64,000 bases of DNA from positions 1-64,000 of the forward strand of contig NW_025955067.1 of assembly GCF_022376445.1 (NCBI RefSeq). Reading direction: 5' to 3'. Positions within the stretch are counted from its first letter, which is position 1. Each line of letters begins with the position of its first letter. The notes below the pieces were generated by a model. That model was not told the origin of the DNA. It saw only the letters and a list, made by a program, of their open reading frames with translations, and searched no databases. Positions 49,105 to 61,742 of this stretch are shown here, one piece after another. This stretch comes from Fomitopsis serialis. Its lineage: Eukaryota; Basidiomycota; Agaricomycetes; Polyporales; Fomitopsidaceae. The position numbers and the translations under genes were made by a program.

Positions 49105-50657
49105 GGCAGAGTGACGGGCCGGCAGGGGGGCGGCAGGACGTCGTCGGTTGCGAGAGCGGGTGCTTATGCCCTCGTCTGGCTCTCGCGTATAATGCTACCG
49201 AGGAGCTGGCGCCGGTGGAGGAGCCGTTCCTGTGATAGGCTGTTACTGCTGCACCCAGAGCGCACTAAGAATGTTAGTAACAACGTCCGTGTGCGTGTGC
49301 TGATGAAATTTGGGTTGGCGCACGGTACAGTTGAGCCTGAGCGGGCTTGACAGCCTATTCGCGGATGCTTCTCAGGAAACAGCGCCAACGATGACTTCAA
49401 CCACGCATGACCTGAGCATGTGTGTTCACGCAAGGATCCGAAGTCGGAGAAGGCGAGCAGGCAAGCGCGGAAAGCAGATATGGAACATTGAAGGAGGAGT
49501 CACGAGTAAAGAGTCGACGAGCAGTAGTATTTGCGATACTGTCGTACATACCTCACTTTTCCTGTCTTGCAAGTGTACCTCATAGGGGATCTCCCTGATG
49601 TCACAGCCTGACGCCCACAAGTCGAATCTGAACTCGATGGGCAGACCGGTCGTACGAGGAAGTATACGTCTGCCACCAGCGCCCAGCGGGCGGAATTGAT
49701 ATACGGTTCACGAGTCACAGCGGATGCGGTCCTGGGAGTACTGCAAGCAGAGGGACATAGGACCATCAGTTATAGAACAGACCGCGACGGACAACTACGC
49801 ACCGAACTCGCTCTCGCGTCTCGCCAGTTTGGATGAGATTCCCGTAAGCCGCCCATCCTTTTGACGTCTCTAAGTATCAGGTCTTGTGGTGTATGCGGCC
49901 CTTATCCTTCTGGCACACATGCGCACAAGAAATAGAGCGATTCCCCGTGACCGAATACCGGAGTGAGGGCGCCAGCTCAGAACCTTACTTCTGTACATCG
50001 GAGATTCTGGCAAGTATGTATTAGATCATGTCGTAAGCTCGCGCGCAAATCCGCCTGACCATGTGAGGGACTGAGCGCAGTCAGAGGTGTATATATGTTC
50101 CGATTCTCGGCGTATATACATACCTCACAACGCAATTGCCCTGGTACAGCATCGCGGCTATGGAGCAACACGCACATCGACGCAACCTTGTGCCTGCTCT
50201 CACAAGGTGGCCCGAGCTGAGAAAAACACAGCTACGTATGTGTCTCTTGACCTGGTGGTGGTTCTCAATCAAATTTGCCTGCTACAAACGAGGTCATTCT
50301 CCGCGACGAATGAGGTGTATCGGCTTACCTGGCAATAATCACCAATTCCGATTGTTCCCCGGGCGCTCGTCTGTAGCGCCTTCGGTAGTGGAAGAGGCGC
50401 GCGAGAAGTCTGCTGAGTACGGTCTTCTCACAGGCCAGCAAAGTTGCAATTGCCCCGCAATCGCCCTCTGTCCCAAGGTCAACCTGAAATTGATCTGTGG
50501 ATGCCTTAGGTAGAACGGGAGCCCTTCAACTACATCCAACAGCTAGCACTTACGGAGAAGCGCAGCGTAGCTCGTACCTCGCATATATCTGGCAGACCAG
50601 TGTTTATAGGCTGTGTTTACAAAGAAGACACCGTGCGCCCGTTTCTTGGAACCTCAT
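49105..50657. other. Intergenic between P450-6 and P450-7
   Basis: About 1.5 kb with no recognised gene. The left part is the promoter of P450-6. Confidence 0.4.
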
Positions 50658-52982
50658 TCATCGCCCTCTTGGAAGCTCCGCGAGATCAGCTCGCATCCTC
50701 TCCGATCGGGGTCGGATGTCACAGACGAAATGCTTCGGGTGTCTGGCGAGACATTGTATGTCAATGTATTGCATGCGAACACCCAAACCGACCTGATGAA
50801 TCCAGAACAAATCCATTGTGGGCGTGATATCCCGCCCCGCTGAGTCGCGTGCCTTGGCAAGGTCAAAGGTGGCTATCATGTTGGCGATGACGAGCCAGAT
50901 GCTGCTGTCTCCCAGAAAGCGCCCCGGACATATTCTACAAAGGCAAACGTCGTGACGTGAGCTAATTTATTAGGATGGAGCTCATGAGATAGTGCACCGC
51001 CGTCCATGCCCAAACACGATCTTGCGGGGGTCACGTAGTTCTGCGAGCGCGGGCTCGATATTGAGGAAACGCTCAGGCTTGAAGTCGTCTGGGTCCTCGT
51101 ATATCTTTCGTCGTGCAACATAGCCCTGCACAGATCATCAAATGAGACAGTCACATCCAGTACGATGGCTCGAGGCGGAATACCAGAGATTTGGTATGAC
51201 TGTCGCTCCGCGAGGCATGTCGTATCCATCGTAGTTGTCGTCTTCAGTCAATTGGTGTGTGATGCCTGTGCGTCATGCCCCCATCAGTCCGCCTCCTCAT
51301 GGATCGGCATGCTAAATAGACTTGCTCAGAGGGATAGGCACACCCCATCTGTTCGTAAGTTCCATTAGCATTGAGCATGAATGACCACACCCAATCCGAG
51401 TCGCAAATTTTGGACAGCATACAAGGGTCGACTCGAAGAGTGCTCACCTATACACCTCTTTCAACACGCACTCGAGGTACGGAAGGTCCTGTCGATCGTC
51501 AAACTGAGGCAGCCTCTCACGTCCGACGACGCGATCCATCTCTGCTTGCGCTGTCTTGTATATTTCGGGATGGCGGACCATGGCGAACACAAACAAGGAG
51601 AGCACGCTGACTGTCTGGGAACCATACAGCTCTGTATATGCGCCTTGCAAGACAATTGTACGCACCGTTTCCGTTCCCGCTAAGCAGGCCATGTCAGGAT
51701 AGTAGGACGAGAAGAGAAGTCCACCACTCGCCTGAATAAACAGTACCCACCGCGCCGCTCATCTCCCTCTCTTCCGCCGGGAAGAGCGGTTCGTCTGTGG
51801 GAGCCTCTTCCAGAATTGCTGTCGCGAACGATGGCTTCGCCGTGCCTGCAGTCTGCGTATACGGTAACATCAGCGGGATGGGACGAACAGGAGCCGGGTC
51901 CGCACCAACGCCTTCACGACCGCCCTGAACGGATCGAGGTGCATCGAGTCGATGGCGGGGCGAAGGCGGATTGCAGTCTTCTTCCAGCCCGCACCGGGCA
52001 TCCATGCGGGTATCCACTTCACTGTCGCACCCGCGCCGGGTCAGCGCGGCCCCTCGTCAGCGTCCGTAGTCTGCGTTCAGAAGCAAGCACTCACGGACGG
52101 GAAAGAAGTCAACGAGCATCGAGCCGGGATTGCCCGCCTCGAGGATACCCCCCACCGCACTGTCCACTTTGCGGATGTGCGCATCATCGACGGACGTCAC
52201 CGTGTGGCCGTACCCGATCTCGAGCATAACTGCAGCAGCGAGGCTGGCCGAGCGCGCAGAATAGCATTAAGCAGGAGGGTTCGTCTTCGTAGGGATGCAA
52301 CACTGCGACGCACCGCTTGAAGTGATCCATGAAAGCGTCAGGCTCGCGAAGCAGGTCCACGAGGAACCGATGCGTCTCGCGCTGCTGGATCGGCACGTAG
52401 CTATTAAGCCGCTTCTTCACCTGGAACCCGTTCTGGAACCACCGGCGATGGCGCCTCCAGCGGTCGTCATACTGCATGAACCCGAGGGTCCAGCTGAAGC
52501 CACCTCTGTAGCACGTGTATCAGACAGCAGGCTCCAAAGACGTGTCTGATTCTGATCGTTTCAGACTCACAGGTCGCGGATGTACGTGAAGTGAGGTCGG
52601 CCAGAGTACTTCGCGCTGCGCTTCTCCATGAGCGCTCGTGCGGCAGCGGCAGAGTTGATGATGAGTACGTCTTTTGTGAGAAGCCGGGCGTACACGACGT
52701 CGCCTGAAACGCGTATCAGGTCAGTGCCATGCAAGCAGTGCTTCGTTGGGACGGAGTCGTACCGTATTTCCTCGCCCATTCTGTGAAAATCTCGTGCTGA
52801 TAGTCGTCTGAGATCTGGTTCAAGTTGCCTATTATCGGGAGTCGCGGAGGGCCTGGAGGAAGGCGGAGGGCTCTACGGTTGCGCGACCAATGGAGGAGGG
52901 AGATCAGGAGAAAGGCAAGTGCGAGGCCTGCGAGTTGCTCCATCGCGTTCTGCGGATGCGACGGGAGAACATCTAGAAACAT
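50658..52982 (-). CDS. Cytochrome P450 (P450-7), atypical I-helix and heme motif
   Basis: Possible starts are 52982 (MFLDVLPSHPQNAMEQLAGL) or 52943 (MEQLAGLALAF); the anchor and LPPGPPRLPIIGNLNQ follow both. Then come VYARLLTKDVLIINS, KYSGRPHFTYIRDL, helix [25 protein letters not shown], the I-helix as AGTET on a 14-nt exon (51666-51679), VLKEVYR, and the heme exon reading VFGHGRR rather than FGFGRR, followed by CPGRFLGDSSIWL. The C-terminus is HPKHFVCDIRPRSERM with stop at 50658. Near 51113 one base is missing (DER|IYEDPDDFKPERF). The Asp-to-Glu change in the I-helix and Phe-to-His change in the heme loop set it apart from its neighbours. The catalytic Cys is kept. Confidence 0.85.
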
Positions 52983-54395
52983 GGCAAGAGCGGTCGGTTT
53001 CGTGCTCCTTGGACGGGACCGCTGAAGACTCACACCTTATGTACGTCGGGTGTCCTCAACGTCTCAGTATGGAGCTCAGCTCCAGGGATGACCGCACAGG
53101 TCGCGAGAGTTCAATCTTCTTGCCTCCATTGATCGGAAGTAATGCGCCTCCATCGGCTGCCTGAAGAGTCCCGATGGCTCCCGATATACCGATGCGTCGT
53201 TCAGCCTGAGATACAGGCCACGGGACCATCAATAGTAGGCACTCGTATCGCCATTTCTTCTCGACGAATCTCACGAGAGGTGTGCGGGAGAGATACATCT
53301 GCCGCATTGGGAGCGATGGCCTCCCGCCGAGTCCTGAGAGCGAGTGATATGGGTCATGACATGTGTGGAACAATGAATCGGGGGAAGACGCCAGGTCACT
53401 GAAGCGGGATAGTTCTGTCGGGCATTACAGCCTGTAGGTTTGGGTACCTGACAACTCACCCAGTGACCAACCTCTTGAGCGATTGGGGCTGAGAGATTCC
53501 CAGGGATGAGCTGCAAGGTCGCATTTATTGGCGAAAGTAACAACTTACATACAGCGCAACAGTGCAAGCAAGATCACGGAGGTTCAGGTCGAGTAGCTGG
53601 GAGGAACTCCGAGTCAGTGATTGAACCGACTTCGAGGACCGGCGACCTCCAGTCTCCTACCCATCCGCTAGGCGAGGTAGGGGGGACGACTTGTACATAC
53701 GGTTCAAGGTCTCAGTGATGTACGCAAGCAACAAAACAAGAGATGCAATGCCATTCTGTCAGCGAGGTAAGTTGGAGGTAAGACGGTAGTTGGTAAGTAG
53801 CGTCGAAGACCGAGCCTTGAGCGCTGAGCGCTTATTGGTGCACGCGCCATCCTCGATCAATGCGTCTTGTCTCTCCGCTCACCACCGGCACAGACGAAGG
53901 GGTACACACACCATGAGGACAGAACACGGAAACAATGAGGTGATATGCCCTCCATCGGATTCAAAGCTACGCACTCGTATCTGCCCATGGGCATATCGGC
54001 CGCTGAATGTTCGAGGCAGCTCGAGGAGGTCGGAATGGTAGTGACCGGCAGGTTGTGACTTGACAAGAGAGCTGAGATTCTGAGTAGGCGGGTTGCCGGT
54101 GAGTGCTCAGGGGCCTGGTCATTCGGAGGGCTGAGTGCTGGACCTCAACGCTGTACATTTGCATATACCCTTAGACTCCGTCCTCAGGCAAGACACGGAC
54201 GCCTGTACGACCCAAGCCTCTGAAACGCGTGTACTGGTGAGATGACATTGATTGCATGTCTATTTTGCTGGGCAATCAGCATATCACGCGACTCGTGCTT
54301 GTGTACCGTTGCGCTGCTGGTTGTGACGCGCTCGCCTCGGAATGCATGGCTACAGAAGTCATGATGTCCAGGAGGTTATTCCTGGGTCGCCGGCT
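52983..54395. other. Intergenic, no gene recognised
   Basis: No exon chain, RNA gene or element ends seen. The left part is the promoter region of P450-7. Confidence 0.35.
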
Positions 54396-54399
54396 TTGA

Positions 54400-54610
54400 T
54401 ACGATCCACTACGCTCGCCACCGCTCTCGCAAGGCTCGACATCGGCATGGCGCACTATTTTGGAGGAAATGAGTTTGTGTTGGCCGCGGAATTAACCCCC
54501 GGTGCTATGAGGTATGTACAGGGTGTCTAGACTCCAGGAGGACGACGTTCTGATTGGCCAGCGTAGTCACTCGCTTGCTGTCTCCGCCCACGACCGCACA
54601 CAGCGACATG
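54400..54610 (+). pseudogene. P450 C-terminal relic
   Basis: The frame ATALARLDIGMAHYFGGNEF followed by ELTPGAMR matches the last-but-one exon of P450-8 ([20 protein letters not shown] then PGAIR). The donor GTATGT is kept after PGAMR, and downstream HSLAVSAHDRTQRH aligns with the final P450-8 exon [15 protein letters not shown], with a shared stretch CGCTTGCTGTCTCCG. Nothing of the rest of the gene is visible upstream. It is a small leftover of a lost P450 copy related to P450-8. Confidence 0.65.
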
Positions 54611-55474
54611 GTATGCTCACGGCTCGGAGCTGGAGGCAGTAGACATATTTCGAAGTTGCTTGTACGTGACAATCGCTCGCTTTACTGAAATGCGATCCCC
54701 GCCAGGCTTGTGCAGTCATGTACATAACATGGATTCACACTTCAGCTGTAGGATCACAGCCTAGCCGTGTGTTGGAAGGTCGGCTTCGGATGCGGAGGTA
54801 CGCGATGGGCAGCAGCGACAACGACAGTGAACGCCTGGCCTCGGTACAGTATCGACCGCGGGTCGCTCCCCCTGGTCAAAGTTTCAATTATTCAACTTTC
54901 AATCCTCCGATATTCATTCCGCGGATTTGTGTCTTGAAGTTTCTATATCGCTCAAACCACGACACGATCGCCGCGGGACACCCGCCGTGTGCATGATGGT
55001 CGACCCGCATCTCAATGCAGAAAGCCACACTAGATCGTCACACGCTAATTATGATCAGTATGCATGCGTAGAAGCAGCCGGTTCAGTCGTATACATAGCG
55101 CAGTGATCCGATAGGTCATGCACTCTGTGCAGCGGCGCACTTGATCGAGACGGCGAAAGGATACATGGACCATCCCCCTGCGCCAGTGCGGGTCCCATCT
55201 CTCAGATGTAAGTGCTTCACTTCTTTTTCGTTCCGAGTCAAGTACTGAGACGGTTTCATATCGCGGAAGGACATAGCATGACGTGCATGTCGGAATCCAC
55301 ATTCCCACCGCTTGCAATAACTGGCACAGAAGACGTTCCCTCTGGACACTATCACAATCGTGGCACGCGGAAAGCGACGCGTCAGTCATGATGCGTAATG
55401 GTATAAGTGGCCGCTAGACCTAGATGTTCGCCAGACTGCCAGCCAGGCTGTAAACCGATCGGCCGTTCACCAAC

Positions 55475-58400
55475 ATGGGCCTACCACCATCGCCGGCCAT
55501 GCTGTTACTAGCTGTGATTGCGATCGGACTTGCATACAAGTTTCGTGCGGCGCGGTCTCGCTCTCATACACTCCCACCTGGTCCGAAGCCGTGGCCTCTC
55601 CTGGGCAATGCGCTGCAAGTCTCTCTAGAGTATATGCACCACACCTTCAGCGAGTGGCGGCAGAGATACGGTACGTCCGTGCCAACAACGATCAACGTTC
55701 CCCGGGCACGAGGAGATAGTAGCCCGGTCGAGGACCTCCCGGGCTGGCTGAAGAACGCGCTCCCAGCGAGCCTATCAAGGGTCAGGCAGACGCAAAACGA
55801 GAGGCTGAGGCGGATGGCAAAGGAGGAGTGGAAGGCGTCCCCAAGGGCAGAACGGATGGACCGAATTGACCCGGAGATGCCGTCGAAGAAGTATGGGAAG
55901 CTGGCAGAGAAGTTACCTCGGAGACAGGCGAGTATCCTCATTCAATTACGCACCGAACACATCCCGCTGCAGAAGTTTCTTTTAGGATACAGAAGGAGGA
56001 CACCCCCATATGCCCGTCTTGCAGGACCACTCGCGAGACGGTGTATCACTACCTGATGGAGTGTCCAGCCTTCAATGAACAACGCGACCAGCTCGCGCGC
56101 GACGCAGGCCCAGCCGCTCGCTCGATCAAGGACCTTCTCAGCTCAGCGAGCACGATGCGACCCCTATTCCGATACATACACAGCACCGGCCGCTTCGCGG
56201 CCGCCTACGGAGACCTAGAGATAAAGGACGAGAAGGCGAGAGACCGCGCCAAGGGCGCGCGCTGACGAGGAATAGCGACCGACGCGCAGAGAACCGAGAT
56301 CCCGCACACACAGAACTCATTCCATTCGACGCACTCACACCCCATTACATTTCAGTACATACTACTATACCTGCCTTACGCTTCGGCGAACGGCGATGCT
56401 AAGCGACCACGGACCAGACGAGACAAACCGAGAGTAGTAGTGTATGTAATGTCTACATAGGGCTTCGCCCTCAGTGACATTAAAGGGAATAAACAAACAA
56501 ACAAACGTTCCCCGGCTCATCGGAGTTCATCCGTACTCCAGGCGACGTCGTCTACTTCTCCGTGCTCGGTAGAGGAGCCATTGTCCTCAACTCGCTGGCG
56601 GCTCAGGATCTCCTGGACAAACGCAACGCGATCTATTCCGACAGGCCGCGGTCGATCCTGATTCACGAGATGTGAGTGACCTGACGTGACTCCCGTCGGA
56701 AGCGCCATGCATCTCAAAACAACGCAACGCTCTAGGATGGACTTTTCCCCGAACATGCCGCTCCTCCCGTATAACGACGAGTGGCGCCGACAGCGGCGGT
56801 GGATCCAGGCCTCGCTCCTCGACAAAGCGAAGCTCGACAGCTACCGACCCATCCAACAAAGGGAGGTCGTCCGGATGCTCGCTGGGATCCTCAAGACGCC
56901 AGATGCGTTCGCCTCGCTTATTAGGCGGTACGACAACTTGCTTCAGCGACTGCGTCGTCAGACTGTACTGATGTATCCGTAGGTACGAAGGCGGGATAAT
57001 GCTGGAGATAGCCTACGGACGCACCATCACGGCGCACGACGATTCTTTTGTCAAGCTTGCTTGTCAGGCGATCCTCCGGCTGACCGAAGCTGGTAGCCCC
57101 TCCGCCTCCTTGGTCGACTTCGTGCCGATCCGTGAGTCGCGCCTATATTCGTTACGTTACCTAGGCCTTACCGCAGTAACGCAGTGCGCTACATGCCTAC
57201 ATGGCTTCCCGGAAGCGCGTGGAAGCGCAAAGCCCTCGACGTCCGGCGCCTCATGCAAGACGTCATGCACATCCCGTATGAGCACACGAAACAGGCTTTA
57301 GTGAGTACGATGTGAGTGGAATGTCGACGTTCGAACTCAAGCACGTTCTCTTCCAGGCAGCTGGTACGGCAGGCCCGTCTTTCCTCACGACGCTTTTAGA
57401 GGAGACGTCGGAGAAAGGGAGCCTGTCCCCTGAGGACGAGCGGGCCATGAAGGGTATCGCCAGTGTGTTGTATGCAGGTGAGACTTAACAAATAAGGATG
57501 TCCACGCACTTCCTGACATCTTGCTACTTGTAGCCGGGACCGATACAGTGAGCCAGCTGTTCAACTTGAGTCTCCGTATGATCTCAGCGCCTGTAGTCAG
57601 CGACAGTCGTCGTGACGTTCGTCCTCGCGATGGTCCTCCACCCCGACGTCTGCCGGAAGGCCCAGATGGAGATCGACCAAGTAGTAGGCAACGCGCGGCT
57701 TCCGAACTTTCAGGATCGAGACTCCTTGCCGTACGTTGAGTGCATCTTGCGGGAGACGTTCCGGTGAGTCCTGCAGAAGTCGGGCATGCATCCTGCTGAA
57801 ACGTGTCCCGAAGATGGAACGCGCCGTTGCCAATCGGCAAGTACTAATCTACCTGTCGTTCGCGTACTTAATGCTCACCCGTGGCAATGACTGTGCTCAG
57901 GCATTCCACATCAATAACAAGCGACGACCTGTACCGAGACTTCCACATTCCCAGAAACACCATCGTGATAGCGAACCTTTGGTCAGTCAGATCTCGCCTT
58001 TCCTCGACGTCACTACTGCTAACAGTCACATCCACAGGCACATGGCCCGCGATCCTGAAGTCTATCCTGCCCCTGAAGTGTTCCTGCCGGAACGCTACCT
58101 CGGGATGGACGCTAGCACTCTGGATGCTACAGACCCTCGCAAGTCATATTCGGGTTCGGCAGGCGGTGAGTGTACACCCCGTCCCGATGTGCTGGCACCC
58201 GAAATTAGCTGACATCGGACGAAGGCTGTGTCCGGGTCGCCAGCTGGCGGACTCGTCGATCTGGCTCGCCATCGCCTGCATGCTTGCGACACTCGACTTC
58301 AGCAAGGCTCGCGACGCGGCGGGGGACGAGATCACGCCGGCTACAGACTTCATGCCCGGCGCTATAAGGTGCGGGGTGCACAGGCTCGACTGGAGGACGA

Positions 58401-58480
58401 CTTTGCTAATGAGATGACGTAGCCATCCCAAACCGTTCGCTTGCTGTCTCCGTCCGCGAACGCAGAAGGCTGCGAGCTGA
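55475..58480 (+). CDS. Cytochrome P450 (P450-8) with LINE in intron 1
   Basis: Exon 1 codes [20 protein letters not shown], an anchor, and [14 protein letters not shown] up to RQRYG. Intron 1 has been lengthened by a retroelement. Exon 2 resumes at [20 protein letters not shown]. Then come helix [49 protein letters not shown] on a 14-nt exon (57534-57547), ILRETFR, a short exon WNAPLPIG with a GC donor, and [16 protein letters not shown]. The end is [18 protein letters not shown]. Two single-base losses break the frame: near 57911 (GIPH|SITSDD) and near 58144, where RKFIFGFGRR reads correctly only if one T is restored. It is more distant from P450-3 to -6 and closer to P450-1. Function depends on whether those losses are real. 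Confidence 0.85.
55706..56503 (+). mobile_element. 5'-truncated LINE with Cys/His knuckle and (AAAC)n tail
   Basis: About 798 bp coding the C-terminal end of a non-LTR retrotransposon polyprotein: helical basic sequence with [16 protein letters not shown], then a [18 protein letters not shown] knuckle (CX2C...HX4C) seen in Tad-like fungal LINEs. The frame changes at the T-run near 55980-55983, where one T appears to be missing. A 3' tail of four AAAC units (from about 56488) ends the element. The 12-bp sequence AACGTTCCCCGG at 55694-55705 is repeated exactly at 56504-56515, a target-site duplication. Reverse transcriptase is absent, so it cannot move by itself. It sits in sense orientation in intron 1 of P450-8. 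Confidence 0.9.
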
Positions 58481-58766
58481 TACATGATCTAGAGACAGCG
58501 GACGCATTCTGAAGTATGCATACATTACGACCGATTAATGTATTCGTTGACTGAAGCGTGGTCTCCGTTGTGGTTGTCCAGTTCCTCACGAGACGATTGC
58601 GTTATTCAACTTGTCGGACAATAAGTGGACTCTAAGTAGAGAGCGTTTTCTCGTCGTGGCGCACACAGAGCGATGATCGAGATGCGTCATCGATACTTGG
58701 ATAGACTCGAATATAGTCGACGTTACATTGCTTCAATCTAGCTAAATCTTGCATCGAGGAGCCGGC

Positions 58767-60992
58767 TCAGTTTTCTGTACTGCTGTCAAGGATCACTTGT
58801 CGACTCTTCTCGGATCGAGGTCGGATATCACAGACAAATGGTTCAGGATGCCTAAGTGTGTCGTGAGCCACTTTCAGGTGCGATGATGTGCGCAACATTC
58901 CTCACATGATAGTCCCAGATATGAACCTCGGTGCCGGTGTGATCTCCTGACCGTGGTCATTCCGCGCCTTGCCAATGTCGAGAGTCGCTATGATGCACGC
59001 TGCGGCAAGCCACACATTGTCGTCTGCAAAGTAACGTCCTGGGCATATTCTACTCCGATGCTGAGTTTCGAACGACAGCGGGGGCCACTGAAGCCTACCT
59101 CCGCCCGAAACCGAACATCATCTTCTTTGGATCTTTGAGCTTGAAATCCTCATCCGCATCAATCGTGAGGAATCGCTCCGGTTTAAAGACATCTGGTTCC
59201 GGGTACATCTCGGGATCTCGGAATATCGCCCTGCATGTTGCGTAAGTGAGGGAGGCAAGCAGGCGGGGAACACTTATCGACATACCACAGATTTGCCATT
59301 ATCATCGAACCTTTAGGAATGTAATAAGTGCCATACACATCGTCTTCCGCGCCACATGCGGAGCTGTTGAAGACGGAAATCAGTGGTCACCAAGGAATGG
59401 ACAAATTTTGCCAATTATTACACGCAGTAATCGCCGGACACCACCTGCATCATGTGTACTGCATTAGCACGACAACCACTAATCTTCAAGGTGTTGGTGC
59501 CTTACCGATATACCTCTCTGATTATGCATTCGAGATACGGTAGGGATGCTCTGTCTCTGAAGTCCGGTAGTCTTGAATCGCCGACAACGCAGGTAAGCTC
59601 CAGTTGCGCCTTTTTGAGCACTTCCGGATACTGGACCATCACCAGTATAAAAACGAGCATACTTGTTAAAGACTAGTTGCTGTGAGCGTCGTAGAGCCTG
59701 AGGAGTCGATGGCAATACTTGCGCTTACCGTGTCGGTGCCCGCTGATTTCCATGACGTTGCTCAGATTGATCCTCCGGTGACGTGAGGGTAGAGAAATGC
59801 TTACCCGCATATAGTGTCCCTGCAGCACCCTTGATATCTCGTTCATCCTCCGCTGTCAGAGTCCCTTTCCTGGAGCATTCCTCTATCAAGTCTGTCGTGA
59901 ATGAGGCTTCGCAGTCCCGATCATCTATTCCACGAGTGAGCTGGCATTCGAACCGTGACTATATGCACGCATTTAGTACTTGCCATGTCATTCTTGACGG
60001 TCCGGTATGGCATGTCTTCCATGTCTTCGATAGCTTTGCGAGCTTTTGCTGCACTATATTTGAAGTGCATGCCCGGCAACCACGCAGGCAAATATCTCAC
60101 TAAATGCCAAAAGTCGGCCTTCTACCGTCATGTCTAGCAATCAGTACTCACAGATTGGAAGAAAATCCACTGAAGCCACTCCGGCGCCACTCCCAGCGAG
60201 GCATTCTCTAAGGCCGTCTTCCGTCACCTTGATGAAGTGGTCGTCGTCCAACGACGTGACAGTATGTCCATAGCCGATCTCAAGGACTATTCCCGCGCTG
60301 TATCTGTTTGTACAGATCAATGAAAAGCGACGTGGTGCGTAATTCGGCTCACCGTTTCAATTGATGTTCGAATTCTACTGGGTTTTCCAGGAGATCAACC
60401 AGGAGGCGGCGCACTTGACGATACTGTGCAGGATGATAACTGTCCGCGGAAGACCTCGCAATGAATGCTCGTTGATACCACTTCCTCATGCGTCTCCAGG
60501 TCTCATTGTATTGAACAAACCCGAGGTTTCCGGTCCATCCCACCCTGTAGGAAGCGAAATTGGCACTGAGTGGATTCCATTTCAATGGGGTCGACTGCAC
60601 ACACAATTCGACAAAATACACAAAACGCGGTTTATTGGAGTATCTTGCCCCGCGTTTTTCCATGAGATCGAATGCAGCCTTCGCAGAGCTGAGGATGACA
60701 ATGGGTTGGGTGAGAATCTCAGCGTAGACGATGTCCCCTATGGTTTCTTTTAGTCATCGCCAAATATGGATGTGCAGTACACCTAAATGTATTTACCGTA
60801 TTGCGCCGCCCATTCCATGAATGTAAGGTATTGATCAACCTTCGGTAATTGATGAATATTTCCCAGGAATGGGATGCGCGGGGGACCCGGGGGTAGATCA
60901 TTGCGCTTCGGTGTTCGCCTGAGAATATGTAACAGAAACATGACCGCCAGACACAGCCCAGCGACCGCCGCAAAGTTGGCTGAGACGGACAT
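58767..60992 (-). CDS. Cytochrome P450 (P450-9), tandem copy
   Basis: I chose ATG 60992 (MSVSANFAAVAGLCLAVMFL) because it opens directly on the anchor, as in P450-10; the longer upstream frame has no conserved sequence. Then come [27 protein letters not shown], helix C TWRRMRKWYQRAF, AGTDT on a 14-nt exon (59729-59742), [52 protein letters not shown] and GTIM, ending HPEPFVCDIRPRSEKSRQV with stop at 58767. Exons join in frame. It is the downstream member of a close tandem pair with P450-10, similar even in introns and 3' flank. Confidence 0.92.
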
Positions 60993-61742
60993 ACCAGGAG
61001 AGACTGCCAGTGGTTGCAAGACAGTCCGAGTCAAAGTCGACTCGCTACTTATAATGGATGCGGGCCGTAATGGAGCGCGCGATGTATCATGACTGAACGC
61101 TAATTGCTTCTGAGCTGGATACATCATCTGCGATTGAATGGCATCTCTCACATAAGTCCAGGGGTTCCCTAATGGCGTTCCTTGAGCTTCAGCCCCCAAG
61201 ACGCGTGATCCGGTAGTAAGTCGTTCGGCGACCGTAAGGGAGAGCAATTGCGCCTAATAGCGTTGGTAGACGTGTACATGAGGGGGTTTTTTCAGTCTGA
61301 CTTGCTCACAATAGTGAGTGATAGTCTCCGAAGGAATGACGCTATCCTTGCGACTGAATGTGCCGCAAGACAGCCCTATTGTAAGCGAGATACCGCCCAA
61401 GGGCAGACGAATCTAGCCACGTATAGTCAGCTATCCCATTTTCGAAGGAGAACTTGTGTTCAACCGCACCTGAACCTTCTACGACACCGTGATATCGGCA
61501 GCATGAGATATGGGGCGTGCAGAATCATCACCACGGTGCTATTCCCGGTGCTTTCTCAGGCCCACAAGTTGTACTGTTGGAGTCTGCTTGAGGCTTCAGG
61601 TACGATACAAGTTGTGATAGTGTGGCTTAGTCTGTAGTCCTGCGCTCGTGGATGCTTAGGTAGCAAGCAACGCACGGGATATTCGCGATTATGACATGCT
61701 ACGACACTCCACAGGATCTTTGTGTCGAACAGTCGAGCCGGC
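60993..61742. other. Spacer between tandem P450-9 and P450-10
   Basis: Contains the promoter of P450-9 and the 3' flank of P450-10. The flank shares the sequence GAGCCGGCTCAG with the corresponding place after P450-9 (near 58759), part of the duplicated unit. Confidence 0.45.
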
